A stretch of DNA of 64,000 bases, from positions 662,131-726,130 of the forward strand of contig VXAI01000082.1 in NCBI GenBank assembly GCA_013399305.1, in the 5' to 3' direction. The stretch is from Rostratula benghalensis (Eukaryota; Chordata; Aves; Charadriiformes; Rostratulidae). The position numbers were made by a program, and so were the translations under genes. The notes beneath the pieces are model-generated. The model did not search any database. It was not told the DNA's origin and worked only from the letters and a program-made list of their open reading frames with translations. Below, in pieces: positions 61,021 through 64,000 of this stretch (positions within the stretch are counted from its first letter, which is position 1; every line of letters starts with the position of its first letter).

Positions 61021-61398
61021 AGGGGCGTCCCTAATTTGTACACTAAACCCTAAACTCTGCGTGCTACTGCTTTTAGATTCTGCCTAAAAGAGCTCTGACA
61101 GTGTAAGTGAGGCAGAGGCTATTAAAAAAAAAATTTAAAAAAAAAAAAAAAAATCAATGTCATTTGCAGGATCGCAATGAGTATTTTCCAAATCGGGGCA
61201 AGGCGTGTGTCTCAGAGAGCAGGCAGGTGTTTGGTTGCCCAGCGAATGGAAAACATGGCTCTAAATTGCCTGTCACTTTGGGTGTTCACAGCTATGTCAA
61301 GCGTTTTGCTAATCACAGGGTGGGGCTGCTCCATAAAAGGAGGAGTGTGGTTTGTATGACCGGGAGTGAAGAGAAGAGGTTTGGTGGCAGTGAGGGTT
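61021..61398. other. Spacer between HENMT1 CpG island and provirus
   Basis: Contains an A-rich low-complexity stretch (61124-61153). A TATA-like CCATAAAAGG near 61331 sits inside otherwise unremarkable sequence. Confidence 0.6.
61124..61153. repeat. Poly(A)-rich tract
   Basis: Long A run interrupted by TTT. Confidence 0.95.
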
Positions 61399-61418
61399 AA
61401 AAAAAAAAAAAAAAAAAA
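61399..61418. repeat. Poly(A) tract next to the provirus
   Basis: Twenty A residues, near the presumed left border of the LTR. Confidence 0.95.
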
Positions 61419-61970
61419 GTTTGTTAACTAAATTAGCCCATAATTCCCATAATTCAATGCTGTTTGGTTTAGTTTTCAGAAGATAATAGTCATCTGTATG
61501 TTGTTATTTGCCTATGATACGATAGGGATAGGAGTGTCTTTACAAATATGGGAGTTGAGTGAAATTGCAGAAGTTAGATAACTGAAAAAACACTGAGGTT
61601 GCACTCTTCACCTTTTGAGTTACTGTGCATGTTTAATAAGCTTATGAATATTAACCTCTCCACCTCTGGGCAACGTAAAGATAGTTGACGATACATGTGA
61701 CATATGATATGTATGATGAGGAGGGTGTATGTGTTAGAGGAAAGCAGATCGAGAAGTCTGCATCTTCCAAGTACCCCAGCCAATGGAGAAAGGAAGAGAG
61801 TTAAATGCAGACGGGGAATTTGGATAAAATGGAGGCTGTGCCCTCTGGCAATTGGAGAGATTCCATAGGGGTATGTCCCAGTGGACTCTCCCTTTATTTG
61901 AATAAAGTCATTTCAGGACTCCTCTGTCTCCTTTGTGAACACTGACCTCTGGCAATGGGATTTTCAGCAC
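61419..61970 (+). mobile_element. 5' LTR of a class I endogenous retrovirus (borders approximate)
   Basis: A TATA-like GGATAAAATGG near 61822, an AATAAA at 61901-61906 and a short U5 lie in retroviral order just before a primer-binding-like site. The left border is not defined: it was placed after the poly(A) run because the LTR-like sequence starts somewhere there. The matching 3' LTR is outside the window. Confidence 0.6.
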
Positions 61971-61973
61971 AAG

Positions 61974-61991
61974 TAGGGACTTGTCCGCGAT
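61974..61991 (+). other. Primer-binding site resembling tRNA-Pro type
   Basis: The 18-mer tagggacttgtccgcgat matches 14 of 18 bases of the classic gammaretroviral tRNA-Pro site; three of the four differences are transitions. It lies just after the U5 region, as expected. Confidence 0.65.
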
Positions 61992-62293
61992 CTTTCCACC
62001 TTTCAGGGATGATGGGTGACAAGTAGAGCTGATGGCATGCCTTACCAAAACTTTGATGATCAGTTCCCTTCAATGGCTGCTGGGGCTGGATGAATTATGG
62101 GGTACCTGAGACTGCTCAGGAGACAGATGGGCAATGGACCGCAGGGGTCCATGAAGAGGTCTGCAGGGAGGGACCACTGAAAATTTCACCGGTGAGTACT
62201 ACAGGAAATTTGCAGAGTAAAAGAGGGAGAATGCCCAGAGAGGGCAGTAAGGGAAGGTTGAGAAAGGGTCTTGATGACTGAGATGATGATCCC

Positions 62294-62408
62294 AAAATAC
62301 CTCTACGAAGTCCCTTGGGGAGTATGTTAAGATCTTGGGGAGATCTACACTTTCACCCAGACATAACTAAGGATACAATGGTAAAGTTTTGTTCTTTTTA
62401 TCTGGCCT
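62294..62408 (+). pseudogene. Retroviral gag matrix-like remnant
   Basis: One frame reads through a SPLG motif and a tryptophan-containing stretch typical of gammaretroviral matrix proteins, then hits a stop at the end of the segment. No initiator with a clean upstream frame is seen. Confidence 0.6.
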
Positions 62409-63110
62409 GAATATAATTTGCAAAAAGGTTTTAGATGGCCTCCTCATGGGTCAGGTGATGCTAGGCTTTGTCAGTTTTTATGCTGAAAAAGAGTGTGGGG
62501 AAATATGGTTAAGGGCGCCACCAACAGGAATTTAGGTAGTCAGAGGGAGAAGAAATAAGGGAGAGCTGGAAAATGGGGAGAGAAAGGGAACTGGTAAGGA
62601 GACGTGGGATGCTCCTCAGTGTCTTCTCCCACCTTATCCCCATGCCACTCCAGGTCCCCCAGGGGATCCAGGAGTGGCTGCTAGGCCTTTGTACCCCCAA
62701 ATTCCAGATCAAGAAAACCAAGGAGAAACGTCCCTACAGCCCCTCTTGGCGAGGACAACAGGGAAGATGGGCAAGAGGTTATGTCCCCATCTGGAACTGG
62801 AAGGGGGAAACAACTTGAGACACCAAGGGTGCCTAAAACCCAGGAGACCCTTACAATGCAGGACATAAGAGGGTTGAAAAAGGAATTATCCCCCTATTTG
62901 AACAAATTAGAAAAGCACAGCAGGTGTATGTAAGAAGGGATGAAGAAAAGGCAAAGACGGAGGCAAGAGTGATGGCAGTTTTTACAGCCTCCAAAGGGAA
63001 AAATGCAGGGACCCCCAGGGTCGGAGAGGAGGGTGCAACCACCAGGATTTAACAGGATGTCTTCCTCAGTGAGGAGGGACTAATCCTGGCTTCAGTTGGG
63101 AAGAAATCAG

Positions 63111-63151
63111 TGTGACATTTGTTAAAAAAGAAGGGCATTGGAAGAGAGTGT
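63111..63151 (+). pseudogene. Broken retroviral nucleocapsid zinc knuckle
   Basis: The start CDIC and the end GHWKREC of a CX2CX4HX4C knuckle are both recognisable but in different frames, separated by a TAA and a short A run. Marks the 3' end of gag. Confidence 0.65.
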
Positions 63152-63229
63152 CTGCAGAGGCAGGTGGACCCTAATAAGCAAGTCCATCAGCTGATGGAAA
63201 TGGATTGCTAGGGGTGTCAGGAGCTCCCA

Positions 63230-63545
63230 ATGTTCCAGGGACCCTCTGCTTTGAAGCCCTTGATAACCTGTAGGTTGGGTCCTAATTGGGAGGAGGCACA
63301 CTTTTTAGTGGATACTGGAGCCTCTCCATCTACTTTAAACTTTGTGCCAAAGTGGGAACAGTTGTCAAGAGAATCTTTAATTATCCAAGGAGTAACTGGA
63401 AAGGATGAACGGGTATATTTAATCCAGCTGCTATTTAATAGATATAGGAGATAAATTTGAGATGCATGAATTTCTGTTCGTCCCTAGTTATGAATGTAAT
63501 CTATTGGGGAGCGACCTGATGGCTAAACTGGGGATGCAGTTTTAA
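63230..63545 (+). pseudogene. Retroviral aspartic protease, decayed
   Basis: Active-site segment LVDTGAS at about 63305-63325 in a 74-codon open frame that stops at 63454. The later LLGSDLMAKLG segment, typical of the protease end, lies in another frame (63498-63536). Dimeric retropepsin fold in intact relatives; broken here. Confidence 0.85.
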
Positions 63546-63549
63546 GACA

Positions 63550-64000
63550 AGGAAGCAAGTACTGTTGTAACTCTGTGCAAATTGTCTGATAGATTTTATG
63601 CTAAAGTCCCAGGGAAATACAGAAAATTAGATACGGAACCTCTTCAGGTTACTTGAAACAGCCTGGTCAAGTGGTCTCTAAAAAGCAATACCCACCCTAT
63701 TTCAAGAGATGAAAGAAAGGGATTACAATACATTGAGTCCTCACTAAAGGCAGGTCTTTTGGTGCCATGTATGTGGCATAATACTCCCATCCTGCTAGTT
63801 AAGAAACTGGATGGAACCTGTGGAATGGTACAAGATGTAAGAATAAGATTATTAAACCAAGGCATCCCATAGTTTTAGATCCTGATGCTATCCTGAACTA
63901 AATCCCTCTTCATACCACTACTGTTCAGTGCTTGACTTAGGATAGTAACCAATATTTTGCCTTTGAATGGGAACAAGAAGAAGCAGGGAAAATAATGAAG
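63550..64000 (+). pseudogene. Retroviral reverse transcriptase, N-terminal part, truncated by window
   Basis: Scattered in-frame segments such as GLVPCMWHNTP-like and LLVKK...VQD resemble the fingers region of gammaretroviral RT (about 63700-63845), interrupted by stops. The catalytic YxDD region would be beyond the right edge. Confidence 0.75.

Larger units (their letters stand above)
61419..64000 (+). mobile_element. Decayed gammaretrovirus-like provirus (LTR, gag, pro, start of pol), runs off right edge
   Basis: Old endogenous class I retrovirus. In order: LTR, tRNA-Pro-like primer site, splice donor G|GTGAGT at 62191/62192, a gag matrix-like stretch with a SPLG motif (about 62294-62408), a proline-rich gag region, a broken CCHC zinc knuckle (63111-63151), an aspartic protease with the DTGAS active site (63311-63325), and the N-terminal part of reverse transcriptase from about 63550. 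Gag and pol are split by stop codons and frame changes, so no functional polyprotein is encoded in this copy. The rest of pol, any env and the 3' LTR lie beyond the window. Confidence 0.88.

Noticed and set aside
60614..61034. Proline-rich plus-strand open frames upstream of HENMT1, as a possible divergent gene
   Set aside because: Open in several frames because of GC content; no homology or donor site that would support a coding exon.

Overview
This is a vertebrate nuclear genome window, almost certainly from a bird. Coding sequence is split into small exons with consensus splice sites, CpG-island promoters sit at the gene starts, and several CR1 LINE fragments (some ending in the typical ATTCTATGATTCTATG tail) and endogenous retrovirus pieces are present. 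The gene order SLC25A24 - FAM102B - HENMT1 matches what I recall of human 1p13.3. The species cannot be fixed from the sequence alone. All gene calls come from reading translations and splice sites by eye; no database search was run.

Layout. (1) 118-11240, minus strand: the first two coding exons of SLC25A24, the calcium-regulated mitochondrial ATP-Mg/Pi carrier. They encode its EF-hand regulatory part; the carrier domain lies beyond the left edge. Its CpG island carries a perfect 41-bp inverted repeat (11361-11447). (2) 11.5-18.7 kb: intergenic, with a long antisense CR1 and a CR1 3' tail. (3) 19192-44985, plus strand: FAM102B (EEIG2), complete in 11 coding exons and 364 codons, with a 14.6-kb first intron that collected CR1 copies, an LTR and a degenerate minisatellite. 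Intron 2 is of the GC-AG type. (4) 45-52.1 kb: FAM102B 3'UTR candidates and intergenic DNA between two convergent genes. (5) 52475-59593, minus strand: HENMT1, the piRNA 3'-end 2'-O-methyltransferase, complete in 6 coding exons and 378 codons, with a CpG-island promoter at about 60.4-61.0 kb. (6) From about 61.4 kb to the right edge, plus strand: a decayed class I (gammaretrovirus-like) provirus with LTR, a tRNA-Pro-like primer site, splice donor, gag remnants, protease and the beginning of reverse transcriptase. It starts a few hundred bases upstream of the HENMT1 promoter and points away from it.

The three genes do not form one pathway; they are ordinary neighbours in a conserved block. I found no convincing undescribed multi-gene system. 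The most unusual structure is the 41-bp palindrome just upstream of the SLC25A24 start. Other points worth checking are a Gly-to-Ala change in HENMT1 SAM motif I, the ambiguous HENMT1 first junction, the LTR-linked minisatellite, and a possible C-type-lectin-like fragment at 10.3-10.6 kb.
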